A stretch of 64,000 nucleotides of DNA from Sophora flavescens (lineage: Eukaryota; Streptophyta; Magnoliopsida; Fabales; Fabaceae). The DNA lies in contig CM061065.1 in the NCBI GenBank assembly GCA_030762895.1, positions 79,617,607 to 79,681,606 of the forward strand. Direction: 5' to 3'. Position 1 is the first letter of the stretch. Each line of letters starts with the position of its first letter. The position numbers and the translations under genes were made by a program. The notes beneath the pieces are model-generated. The model was not told where the DNA came from. It did no database searches and was given only the letters and a program-made list of their open reading frames with translations. Of this stretch, positions 55,105-63,927 are shown one piece after another.

Positions 55105-56300
55105 CTAAACATTCTTGGGAATGGTAACAGATGACAAGGCAGATACAAAGGCATAATGGGAAGGAGATAATCGATGGTAACTAAGGAAATTGTAAATGGG
55201 ATGGGGATTAAGAGTAGAACGATTACGTTTGCGAAGGGCAATTGGTAAGTCAGCGGAAGCGACTGCTTGGACCGCAGTGGGAGAAGCGATTGGAGCGGGA
55301 GCTGAATCAGGAGGAATAATACTGGGTGTGATCTCAGAAACTTTCAGAGCCCGACGCTCATAAAAAATACCATATCGATGAAACGGGCGGTCATCCTGTG
55401 GAGTAGAGTCGGAGGTAGCTGATGTGACAAAGTAAGGGGTATCTTCAAAAAATGTAACATCTGCAGATACATAAAAGCGATGTGTAGAGGGACAATAACA
55501 TCGATATCCCTTTTGCACTCGAGAATACCCAAGAAAGACACATTTAACAGCCCGTTCAGACAACTTATCAAGACCAGGAGAAAGATCATGGACAAAACAG
55601 GTAGAACCAAACACACTAGGGGGAACAGTATAAAGAGAATCGTTAAGAAATAAAATAGAGTGAGGGATTTTATTACCCAAAACAGAAGATGGCATTCATT
55701 TACCAAATAACAGGCCGTAAGAACAGCGCCACCCCAAAACTTCAAGGGTGCATTGGCATTTATTAAAAGAGTCCGAGCTGTATCAACAAGATGACGATGT
55801 TTGCGTTCAGCAACACCATTTTGCTGTGGTGTGTGAGGACAACTGGACTGATGTATGATGCCATGAGAACTCAAAAAGGATTTAAAAGATGCGGAAAAAT
55901 ATTCTTTTGCATTATCACTGTGCAAAATATGAATTGTTTTTCCAAACTGATTCTTTATTTGTAAAGGTTTGAAAGACATCAAATAACTCAGGACGATTTT
56001 TCATTAAAAATAACCAAGTGCATCTTGAGAAATCATCAATGAAAGTAACATAATACCTATATCCTCGAACAGTAGGAATACGACTAGGACCCCAAACATC
56101 AAAGTGGATAATATCAAAAGGAGACATAGTTCGACTACTGGCACTACTAGGAAAAGATACTCTAACATGTTTTCCAAGTTGACACGACTCATAGTTCAAG
56201 GTCTTCAAATGTGAAAGATGAGGGACCATCTGCTTTAATTTTTCTAGACTTGGATGACCCATACGACGATGTAAGAGATCGACAGACTCTGAAACAGCAC
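55105..56300 (-). pseudogene. Element G GAG-pre-integrase and integrase
   Basis: MGHPSLEKLKQMVPHL (from 56262) and the zinc-region CQLGKHVRVSFPS precede HFDVWGPSRIPT with the first Asp (about 56110), HSDNAKEYF with the second Asp (about 55915) and QQNGVAERKHRHL with the Glu (about 55825). Frames shift near 55920 and 55700. The C-terminal motif CVFLGYSRVQKGYRCYCP lies at about 55545-55490. The linker ends near 55105 before RT. Confidence 0.85.
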
Positions 56301-56906
56301 ATACGGTGGATGAGGAAGATCGAAGATAGTAGAGGCCCTGTGATTCAGATCCAGATCCAATCGTTTGTCCCGTACTCCGGTCCTGTATAACAAAGGAATC
56401 AGAATTAAAGGTTATGGAGCAATTTAGAGTACGAGTAATTTGGCTAATTGAAATTAAATTAAAGGGACAATCCAGTACAAAGAAGACTGAATTTAAAGGT
56501 AAGGATGGAAGAGGTGAAGCTTGACCAATACCAATGCTTGTGCTTTAGACCCATCGGCAAGAGTAATACTGTGAGATGTTTCAGGGAATGGCAATTTAGA
56601 GAAAAGAGAAGGATTACCAGCTAGGTGATCAGAAGAACCAGAGTCTAAAATTCAAGATCCAACAGATGTAGATTGAGAGAGTCAAACTTTAGAGTTACCA
56701 GTGTGAGCAATGGTGGCCGAAGGAAAAGCCGAAGAAAAAGCCTGTTGAGTGGCTTTAAATTGAAGATACTCCTTATACTCATTGATCGAAAGTAGATGAT
56801 CTTCGTCTGACTTGGTAGTAATGGTGGGGGACCCAAAAATCAAACAGGGGCTCAAGCTGTTCTTCTTTGCCATGGAAGAAGGGCAACTGTATACAAACAA
56901 CCTCAA
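56301..56906 (-). pseudogene. Element G gag remnant and protease
   Basis: Gag starts at MAKKNSLSPCLIFGSPTITT (about 56873), but after roughly 20 residues jumps to the gag C-terminal linker (NEYKEYLQFKATQQ), so capsid and zinc knuckle are deleted. The protease reads ILDSGSSDHLAGN-like codons at about 56650-56610 after stops near 56680, and LSLNSVFFVLDCPFNLISI-like codons near 56500-56440. No complete frame remains. Confidence 0.75.
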
Positions 56907-57284
56907 GATTCAAAGAAGGGGTAGCACAACGACAGACCCACAAACCAAACAGGCGAGCGGCGACAGGGAGGAGACGGCTAACACGGCAGTGCAAGCGACG
57001 GCGAAAAAGACGACCGGGAAGGTGGTGCGTGGGTCACACGTGCCGGAGAGTGGAGATTTTGGCGGTGGCGCGTGAGGGAGTGTGGAGGCGAATATGGAGG
57101 CGACGCTCGGTGGGACTTCCGGTCGGCGACTTACGAGGTGGTTGCGGTGTTACTCGGTCACCAGGACAACTAAAAAAAAAGCGATGGGTCAGGCATTGTG
57201 GCCGAACCCCAAACAACACGATGGGTCAGCATCAGAAATAACCCCAAACAACACTAACCAGGAACGAAGAGAGCTCTGGTACCA

Positions 57285-57493
57285 ACTTGAATATGAAAAC
57301 TGAATACTTTTACTTGTATTGATAATGAATAGGAGTGCAAGATATATATACACTTGACTCTAGAATTGATTCCTAGAACAATAAAAGTCTATACTAAGTC
57401 CTAGGAGAAATATACAATGAATCATAAGAATACAATGGATGAGACTCCACCGTCCACATAAATCCACCGTCCATATATTAATTATATTCAACA
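57285..57493 (-). repeat. 5' LTR of element G (209 bp)
   Basis: Same ends as the 3' copy (ACTTGAATATG on the plus strand to TATTCAACA). Two GGACGGTG motifs (plus coordinates 57448-57455 and 57465-57472). Primer site at 57273-57284. Confidence 0.95.
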
Positions 57494-57678
57494 GGTTTCT
57501 ACAGACCAGAAGCCTCAAACAACTACTGCAGCGCAGTTTCTACTATGGATCAACAAAATTGGGCAGCCAAGTTGTTAGGATACAGGTTTGACATTATATA
57601 CAAACCGGGTTCAGAAAATAGGGGAGCTGATGCGTTGTCTCGGTTGAGTGAAACAGGGGAGATGTGTGCTTTGGTATC
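57494..57678 (+). pseudogene. Chromovirus F RNase H tail
   Basis: Continues F after G: TDQK-region remnants, then QNWAAKLLGYRFDIIYKPG and GADALSRLSETGE at about 57553-57660, the usual end of Ty3/gypsy RNase H. It stops at about 57678, where copia H begins, so the integrase of this copy is missing. Confidence 0.85.
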
Positions 57679-58550
57679 CTATCCTTGGGAAATTGAAGTA
57701 TTTCTTGGGGATTGAAGTGGCCTACTCAAAACAAGGCATTTTCATCTCTCAAAGGAAGTATGTGCTTGATCTTTTGAAGGAAACAGGGAAACTTGGATGT
57801 AAACCTACAGGTGTTCCCATCGAGCAAAATCACAGGATGAGCACTGAAGAGGAGAGTGCCAAGGTTGACAAAATCCAATACCAGAGACTTGTGGGGAAGT
57901 TGATTTACTTGGCACACACTAGACCAGATCTAGCATATGCGGTCAATCTTGTGAGTCGGTTCATGCATGATCCGAGGAGAGACACTTAAAGGTCAGAGAA
58001 CGTTATCTTGCAGTATCTCAAAGCTACTCCAGGAAGAGGACTCTTGTTCAAAAAAGGTGGAAACTTGACTATGGAGGCTTATACAGATGCTGACTATGCA
58101 AGTTCAGTAAGTGATAGAAGATCCACATCAGGCTATTGCATGTTCCTATGTGGGAACCTTGTTACTTGGAGAAGTAAGAAACAAAATGTAGTGGCTCGAT
58201 CAAGCGCAGAGGCAGAATTTAGAGCTATGGCACAAGGAATCTGTGAACTGTTGTGGATGAAATTTGTGCTCGATGACTTGAAGATAAAATGTGAAGGTCC
58301 TATGAAACTGTTTTGTGATAATAAATCGGCCATTAGTATTGCTCATAATCCTGTTCAGCATGACAGGACAAAACACATTGAGATAGATCGACACTTCATC
58401 AAAGAAAAGTTGGATAGTGGATTGATAACAACAACCTACATTCCTTATGGGCAGCAACTTGCAGATGTGTTGACAAAAGGTTTGCCAACGGATCGATTCA
58501 ACCAACTTACTTGCAAGCTGGGAATGATTGATATCCATTCCCCAGCTTGA
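57679..58550 (+). pseudogene. Element H RT C-terminus and RNase H
   Basis: KYFLGIEVAYSKQGIFISQ, YQRLVGKLIYLAHTRPDLA to a stop at 57987-57989, then RNase H open in 58008-58550: YTDADYASSVSDRRSTSGYC, TWRSKKQNVVARSSAEAEF, LFCDNKSAISIAHNPVQHD, QLADVLTKGL, stop. It is closest to element D among the elements here (NPVQHDRTK and RHFIKEKLD shared). One frame break near 57990. Confidence 0.9.
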
Positions 58551-58557
58551 GGGGGAG

Positions 58558-58892
58558 TGTTGGAATCTACCGTCCAATTATTATCCACCGTCCAAAGGTT
58601 CATGGACTGTCATTAATGTTGGTATCCACCGTCCAAAGGTTCATGGACTGTGTTGGTATCCACCGTCCAAAGGTTCATGGACTTTCATTAATAGTTTAGG
58701 AAATAGCCATTGTAATTAGGAAATAGGTGCCTCATTTATTTGTGTTGTAATTATCATTTGTATTTAATTCTTCTAGTGTATAAATAGAATACCTTTATGC
58801 TGTGTGAAAGTAACACAAGCAATTCAGAAAATACTTGTTTTGTTCCTCCTTTCAATTCTGGCAGATTGTTTTTTAGTTATGTTATTCTAACA
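58558..58892 (+). repeat. 3' LTR of element H (335 bp) with CCACCGTCC repeats
   Basis: TGTTGGAATCT to TTATTCTAACA, preceded by CCCAGCTTGAGGGGGAG. Contains CACCGTCC at 58586, 58627 and 58661 and a variant at 58568, within a repeated block that also carries AAAGGTTCATGGACT. TATA-like GTGTATAAATAGAATACC at about 58776-58793. Confidence 0.85.
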
Positions 58893-58901
58893 ACCCACAT
58901 A

Positions 58902-59376
58902 CGACAACTCCGTATATCTTCCGGAAATTAAATTCCGGAGCTATAAAATGAAAATTCATATGTTTTTACACTTCCCGAATTTAAATTCCGGAAGTGTAAA
59001 CTTTTACACTTCCGGAATTCAATTTCCGAAAGTGTAAAATGAAGGGGGACATGTGAATTTTTACAAGTATGATAAATTGTACCTCCAGAAATTAAATTCC
59101 GGAAGCTTTGAGCATATATGACACTTCATTTTACACAAGTCCGGATGTGTAAAATGAAGTGTCATATGCTCAGAGCTTCCGGAATTTAATTTATGGAGGT
59201 ACAATTTATCAGACCTGTAAAAATTCACATGTCCCCCTTCATTTTACACTTGCAGAATTTAAATTCCGGACGTGTAAAATTTTACACGACCGGAATTTAA
59301 TTTCCGGAAGAATTTTCATTTTACACCTCCGGAATTTAATTGCCGGTAGATATACGGTTGTCCCGTATAGTTGTCG
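58902..59376. mobile_element. Long fold-back (inverted-repeat) element
   Basis: Two arms of about 230 bp (58902-59136 and 59147-59376) are reverse complements of each other, with outer ends CGACAACT and AGTTGTCG. The centre is an exact 17-bp inverted pair around 59137-59146. The arms are built of repeated TTCCGGAATTTAAATTCCGG-like and GTGTAAAATGAA strings. No coding capacity. Such structures are fold-back or MULE-type MITEs and can give hairpin RNA. It lies between copia H and the broken end of gypsy I. Confidence 0.75.
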
Positions 59377-59398
59377 AAACCGGTTGTCAAAAAATCAT

Positions 59399-59957
59399 TT
59401 CTGTTAATGGTCTTTGGAATAGGCCACTGCAAAATGGCCTCAACCTTTTGGGGATCCATTGAAACCCTTGATTCAGAAATAATATGTCCTAGATATCCCA
59501 CCTCAGTTTTGCCAAAACTACATTCCTTTAAATTGGCAAAGAAAGAATGATCTTTGAGTTTAGCCAATACCTCTCTTAAATGACTCAAATGTTCCTCCCA
59601 TGATTTGCTGTACACCAAAATGTCATCGAAAAACACTAAAACATACCTGCGAAGGAATGGTTTTAGTGTGGAATTCATAGCACATTGGAAAGTAGCCGGA
59701 GCGTTGGTTAATCCAAAGGGCATCACCAATGTTTCATAATGTCCTTGATGCGTCCGGAAAGTTGTTTTTGGGATATCTGGTTGCGTTCTGATTTGATGAT
59801 AACCTGCCTTCAAGTCAATTTTGGAAAAGTACTTAGCCCCATTTAATTCATCCAACAATTCTTCTATTACCGGAATGGGGAATATGTCTGGTACGGTGGC
59901 TTTGTTGAGCGCCCGATAATCAACACAGAACCTCCAGCTTCCATCTTTCTTTTTCAC
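59399..59957 (-). pseudogene. Gypsy element I reverse transcriptase
   Basis: Ty3/gypsy RT on the minus strand, open from KKKDGSWRFCVDYRALNK (59957) through VPDIFPIPVIEELLDEL, FSKIDLKAGYHQIR, FRTHQGHYETLVMPFGLTNA, the active-site FFDDILVYS (about 59640-59614), and GYLGHIIS. It then ends at about 59404 in WPIPKTI where the thumb is cut by the fold-back flank. The RT core has no internal stop. J splits the frame just before KKKDG; the upstream part resumes at 63025. Confidence 0.9.
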
Positions 59958-60244
59958 TGTTGAATTGGAAGGTTTTAGATAGGGAAGGGAAGGGAAGGAG
60001 GAAAAGAGAGAAACAAGTTAACAAATAATAAGACTAATATTGAATTTGATGTAATGATGATGTGATTACAAAAGACACCCCAATAGTCCTATTTATACTA
60101 AAAGTAGAATCCTAATCTTAATCAAATAAAGAATCAAATCATAAAATATAAATAAGAAATAAATCATAAGAGATTATCAAGGATACTCTAAGATATGCTA
60201 AGATATGAAAATATATTATCAGATATTTCTCTGATTTTCTAACA
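59958..60244 (-). repeat. 3' LTR of element J (287 bp)
   Basis: Minus strand TGTTAGAAAATC to CCAATTCAACA. About 97% identical to 62743-63024 with one 5-bp gap. Confidence 0.95.
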
Positions 60245-60258
60245 CTCCCCCTCAAGCT

Positions 60259-61160
60259 AAAACTTACTAAGCTTTAAGCTTGATACATGAAAACAATGCA
60301 TTTCCCCTCAAATTAAAATTTAAAATAAAATAAAAAACTGAGCTCCACGAAAATTATGGTTGGAAGGCAACTCAAGAATGTTGGAGAGGCCGAAGAGAGT
60401 TGCTGGAAAGATAACTTAGCAAGATAGCTGGAATGATCCAGTCTGACAGAAATTTCCTTGCAAGCAATCTAACAAAGCAAGTTCCGAACTCCTCAAAACC
60501 GCATTTGGTAGCTTCAACAACAACATCGGAGACCCAAATTATTTCAAATTGAAATTAAGTTAGACAACTACTTCCGGGACTGAGACGATGCCAGTGCATC
60601 TGGGACAAGGGGCCAAGGCTAGTGCATCTGGGAGAAAGACTGGCCAGTGCATCTAGGAAAAGAGTCGGGCCAAAGCATCTGGGACAATGAGTTGGGCTAG
60701 TGTGAGTCATAGCCAACATAAGTCAATCATCGACGGAAATAGAAGTCACGACTAATATGATTCATATGTGGGAAAAGAGTCACCATCGGAATGATCGTCG
60801 GTGGGAACAAAAGTCACCACTAATATGATTCATCCATGGGAAAGGGGTTACCACCGGAATGATCGTCGGTGGGAAGAGAAGCCACACTGGTATGATGGGG
60901 AGTCCTTAGGAGTATCTGAGGAGGTAGAACTAGCCATGGGTCAGAACACAAATGCAAAATAATCGAAATCACAGGTACCTGAACCGTTCAACACGCAGGG
61001 ACGTTGCTCAAAAGAGGTCCGATGAAGGAGGTGAGCACAGATCCAGAGAGACCAGGGAACGGCGAGTTCAGCGCTGGAAACGACGGCCGGAACAGTGGCC
61101 GGACGCGCCGGTGAAAGGGAAGCACGTTGATGAGCCTCTGGTTGACTGGTTTTATAACTA
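60259..61160 (-). other. Element J internal non-coding region with minisatellites
   Basis: No pol or gag similarity. Four units of about 26 bp with GTGCATCTGGGA (start near 60590, 60618, 60643 and 60668) and two units of about 76 bp with CGGAATGATCGTCGGTGGGAA (near 60795 and 60854) are visible. A minus-strand open frame 61171-60941 shows no known domain. Confidence 0.6.
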
Positions 61161-61174
61161 GTAAAGACCATGGC

Positions 61175-62358
61175 TTTGTGCTAATTTTATATCATTTTCA
61201 CCCAAATTAGACTTGATTGTCTTTAAGCAGCATTTTGAGTCTGTAAGTATTTTTAGGTTAATTTAGTTGATTTAGAGTTAAATAAAGCACTTATGCTATT
61301 TTCTGTTTTCAGGTTAATAAAAAGGAATAATTCTGGAGTGTCTCGCCACGCGAAAGGGCGTTCGCCTCGCGAACCAGAAGGTGACTGTTCCAGAAAATTG
61401 CCAACCATTCTGTCTCGCCCCGCGAAGACTTGACTCGCGTCGCGAGTAATCCAACCCTGAAGACCAAAAGTCAACACGGTTTATGCATGTTGAAGGTCAC
61501 GGGCGTTACAGTTTGGAATTTGAAGAGATTCGCCTCGCGAAGATAAGATCGCCTCGCGAGCTAGCCACTCACTGAAGACTGTTCGCATTACTCGCCTCGC
61601 GAATGTGTGCTCGCCTCGCGAGTCCGCGTAGTCCAGAAGTTGTATATAAGTCAGTTTTAGACAGAACTGAAGAGTTGGCTAGGAAGCTGGCTAGTTTTAG
61701 TCAGAGTAGCTAGTTAGTCAGTAGTTCATTTTCTTTACTTTTGTGTTTATTTCTGTAATGGAGAACTAGTCTCCTAGATTAATCTACTGTGATTGGTTTC
61801 CATTTTCACTTGAGGTTCTGTATTCCTGTTTTCATTTGCTATTCTCTTTTCAATGCCATGCTATATATTTCTGTTTGTTATTTCAGGAGTGTATAGTATT
61901 GTGTTGATTCATTTCGGTGATGCTATGTTCTTATACTTAATCGCGTTTGTTATTTCGCGTGTGTTCATTCATGTTCGTTTAGTTCATGAGGGCTTAACCC
62001 CGTTTGTTATTTCGGGAATAGGAACATACATCCGTAGTAGGGAATTTCATTTGTTATTTGTTGCTACAACCGGGAGGGGATTAGAATCTGCTTAGGGCTT
62101 GGATTTATATGAACCAATGATAGTGGGAAACCGAGAACAGTAGGTTGATCGTTCTTTAGCTTATTTGGTAATTACTTCTTATTGTATTGTTTTTCTGTTC
62201 TGTTTTCTTTATTTAGTTTTCAATCTCAAAACCCCCCAAATCTGACTTTTACTGATTTTCTGTTAATAATGACAACAACCAAAGAGTCCTTGTGAGACGA
62301 CATCCGAGTTGTCGCTTCCCTATCTACATTATTTTGTAAACGCTCGTTCTTTTTGGCG
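61175..62358 (+). mobile_element. Tat/Athila-like Ty3/gypsy LTR fragment inside J
   Basis: Starts TGTGCTAATTTTATATC and ends with CTCGTTCTTTTTGGCGC at about 62342-62358. The latter is the usual end of such LTRs plus the first bases of their TGGCGCC-type primer site; after it the sequence departs. Downstream sections contain GGAGAACTAGTCTCC at about 61759-61773 and further conserved-looking LTR text. No coding region follows, so this is an LTR plus truncated primer site. The class is inferred from the primer site and length (about 1.2 kb). Confidence 0.55.
61343..61621. repeat. Eight CpG-rich near-palindromes TCGCCTCGCGA
   Basis: Copies start at 61343, 61362, 61415, 61435, 61530, 61549, 61592 and 61611, with one- or two-base variants (TCGCCACGCGA, TCGCCCCGCGA, TCGCGTCGCGA). 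They are paired at about 19-20 bp spacing. In an AT-rich window this is a marked CpG concentration and lies upstream of a likely TATA (GTATATAAG, about 61641). Confidence 0.8.
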
Positions 62359-62742
62359 CGTGGCGACAGCGCGACCACACGTACGGCTGCGCCCTGATCA
62401 GAGGACACGCACGTGCGGGAGCGTCTGGAGGCATACGGCGTTGCTGTCCGAACGGCTGGACAGATCGGCGGCAGGCGAGTCCGACGGTGGTGTCAGCAAC
62501 CAGAGACAACTGCAGACAGAGGCGGACGGCAGCTAACAGCGGCTAACGGGACAGGAACGCAGGTCGGAAAGAAGAAGGACGCGCCGGAAAAGAACACAAC
62601 GGAGGAGAGAAAAGGATTTATTTTTTTTTGTTGTATGGCTAAGAAGATGATTAGAGTTCCTTCATACTTATCGGAACTCCGCAGCAGAATAGTGACGGGA
62701 CATGTCACGGAGGTTGGTACCTTTGTCTAGCTCTAGATACCA
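62359..62742 (-). promoter_or_regulatory. Element J leader and primer site
   Basis: GC-rich sequence between the J 5' LTR and the gypsy LTR fragment. Primer site TGGTATCTAGAGC on the minus strand at 62742-62730. Overlapping short open frames on both strands have no similarity and reflect GC richness. Confidence 0.65.
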
Positions 62743-63024
62743 TGTTGAATTGGCAGGTTTTTGATAGGGAAGGGAAGGAGGAAAAGAGAGAAACAAGTTA
62801 ACAAATAATAAGACTAATATTGAATTTGATGTAATGATGATGTGATTACAAAAGACAACCCAATAGTCCTATTTATACTAAAAGTAGAATCCTAATCTTA
62901 ATCAAATAGAGAATCAAATCATAAAATATAAATAAGAAATAAATCCTAAGAGATTATCAATAATACTCTAAGATATGCTAAGATATGAAAAGATATTATC
63001 AGATATTTCTCTGATTTTCTAACA
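62743..63024 (-). repeat. 5' LTR of element J (282 bp)
   Basis: Minus strand TGTTAGAAAATC to CCAATTCAACA, flanked on the right by TTCAC. TATA-like TATAAATAGG (minus) at about 62878-62869. Confidence 0.95.
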
Positions 63025-63927
63025 TTCACCAAGATAACTAGGCTGGAGTATGGACTGTTACTGGGCCTGATAACTCCGGAGGACAGCATTTCTGCTACCT
63101 GTGTTTCAATCTCATTTTTCCGCAGATGAGGGTACCGATAAGGTCTTACATTTATTGGATCCATCCCTTCCTTAATGGGTATTGTGTGATCTACTTCTCT
63201 AGAAGGAGGCAATCCCTTAGGCTCATTAAAGACTTGGGTAAATTTTGTCAAGACTTCCTGCAGCTGATCTTTCTGTTCTGCTGTCAATTCTGCAAGTCCC
63301 ACTCTGTCCTTTTCTATCCCCCACAACATGCACATCATCTCTACTTCTTCTTTGGCTATTTTCATCATTGCTCTGGATGTGATTACTGCCTTAGACAAAC
63401 TAGGGTCTCCCTGTATCAGAATGTTTTGATTTTGATGAGCAAAGGACATACTTAGAGTTCTCCAGTTCACCTTAATCTCTCCCAATGTTTCCAGCCAAGC
63501 CACTCCCAAGATCAAATCTACTCCTCCCAAATCAAACAAAAAGAAATCACCACTCAGTGTAATTTCCCAATTGCAATCTTAGGTTCTTGCAACATCCTTG
63601 GGTAGGTTTTCGATTACCATCCCCTAACCTTACACAGTAAGGCTTTGTTGGATCAGCAACTAACCCCAACCTTTGTACCAATTTACTGGATACAAAGTTG
63701 TGGCTTGCTCCACTATCGATTAGCACCATAACTTCTTCCCCATTTAGCAAACCCCTTAATTTCATGGTCTGAGGTTGAGTCAGTCCTCCAACAGAACAAA
63801 CAGACAGATCTAGCCATTGACATTCCACCTCCTCTGTCTCCTCTTTTTCTTCCTCGTTCCCCTCTTCATTTTCCATCAAGGTAATCTCTCCCTCGTCATT
63901 TATTTGCTCATCTTCTGCAAGAATCAC
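63025..63927 (-). pseudogene. Gypsy element I protease and RT start
   Basis: The frame 63927-63547 has an acidic stretch, then protease active site VLIDSGASHNFVS at about 63726-63688. A shift near 63545 leads into the frame from 63539 (FDLGGVDLILGVAWLETLGEI), the spacer (RVGLAELTAEQKDQLQEVL; FNEPKGLPPSREVDH), and the RT entry VRPYRYPHLRKNEIE and SSGVIRPSNSPYSSLVILV at the J insertion. Only one frameshift is needed to join protease to RT, so I is better preserved than F. It lies in the opposite orientation to F. Confidence 0.9.

Larger units (their letters stand above)
53365..57493 (-). mobile_element. Copia element G; target duplication GGTTT, LTR ends TG...GT
   Basis: The 209-bp LTRs at 53365-53573 and 57285-57493 are flanked by GGTTT (53360-53364 and 57494-57498), within the RNase H of chromovirus F. 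On the minus strand each LTR starts TGTTGAATAT and ends ATATTCAAGT, and the primer site TGGTACCAGAGC (57284-57273) begins directly after. LTRs differ at 6 of 209 positions. Pol is mostly present, but gag is reduced to its two ends. Pol belongs to the same group as E, K and L. Confidence 0.95.
57679..58892 (+). mobile_element. Copia element H, 5'-truncated
   Basis: Only RT C-terminus, RNase H, polypurine tract and 3' LTR remain. The left end falls in RT (GKLKYFLGIEVAYS) and is fused to the F RNase H tail. There is no 5' LTR and hence no target duplication to test. Truncation by recombination after insertion is more likely than a primary event. Confidence 0.85.
59958..63024 (-). mobile_element. 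Non-autonomous LTR element J; target duplication TTCAC
   Basis: LTRs 59958-60244 (287 bp) and 62743-63024 (282 bp) are flanked by TTCAC (59953-59957 and 63025-63029) inside the RT of gypsy I. Orientation is minus, from the primer site TGGTATCTAGAGC at 62742-62730 and polypurine tract AGCTTGAGGGGGAG at 60245-60258. The internal part has no gag, protease, integrase, RT or RNase H motif in any frame. It consists of minisatellites and a gypsy LTR fragment, so mobility would have depended on other elements. Confidence 0.9.

Noticed and set aside
62309..62730. Overlapping open frames on both strands near the J leader
   Set aside because: No similarity; GC-rich leader sequence reduces stop codons in all frames.
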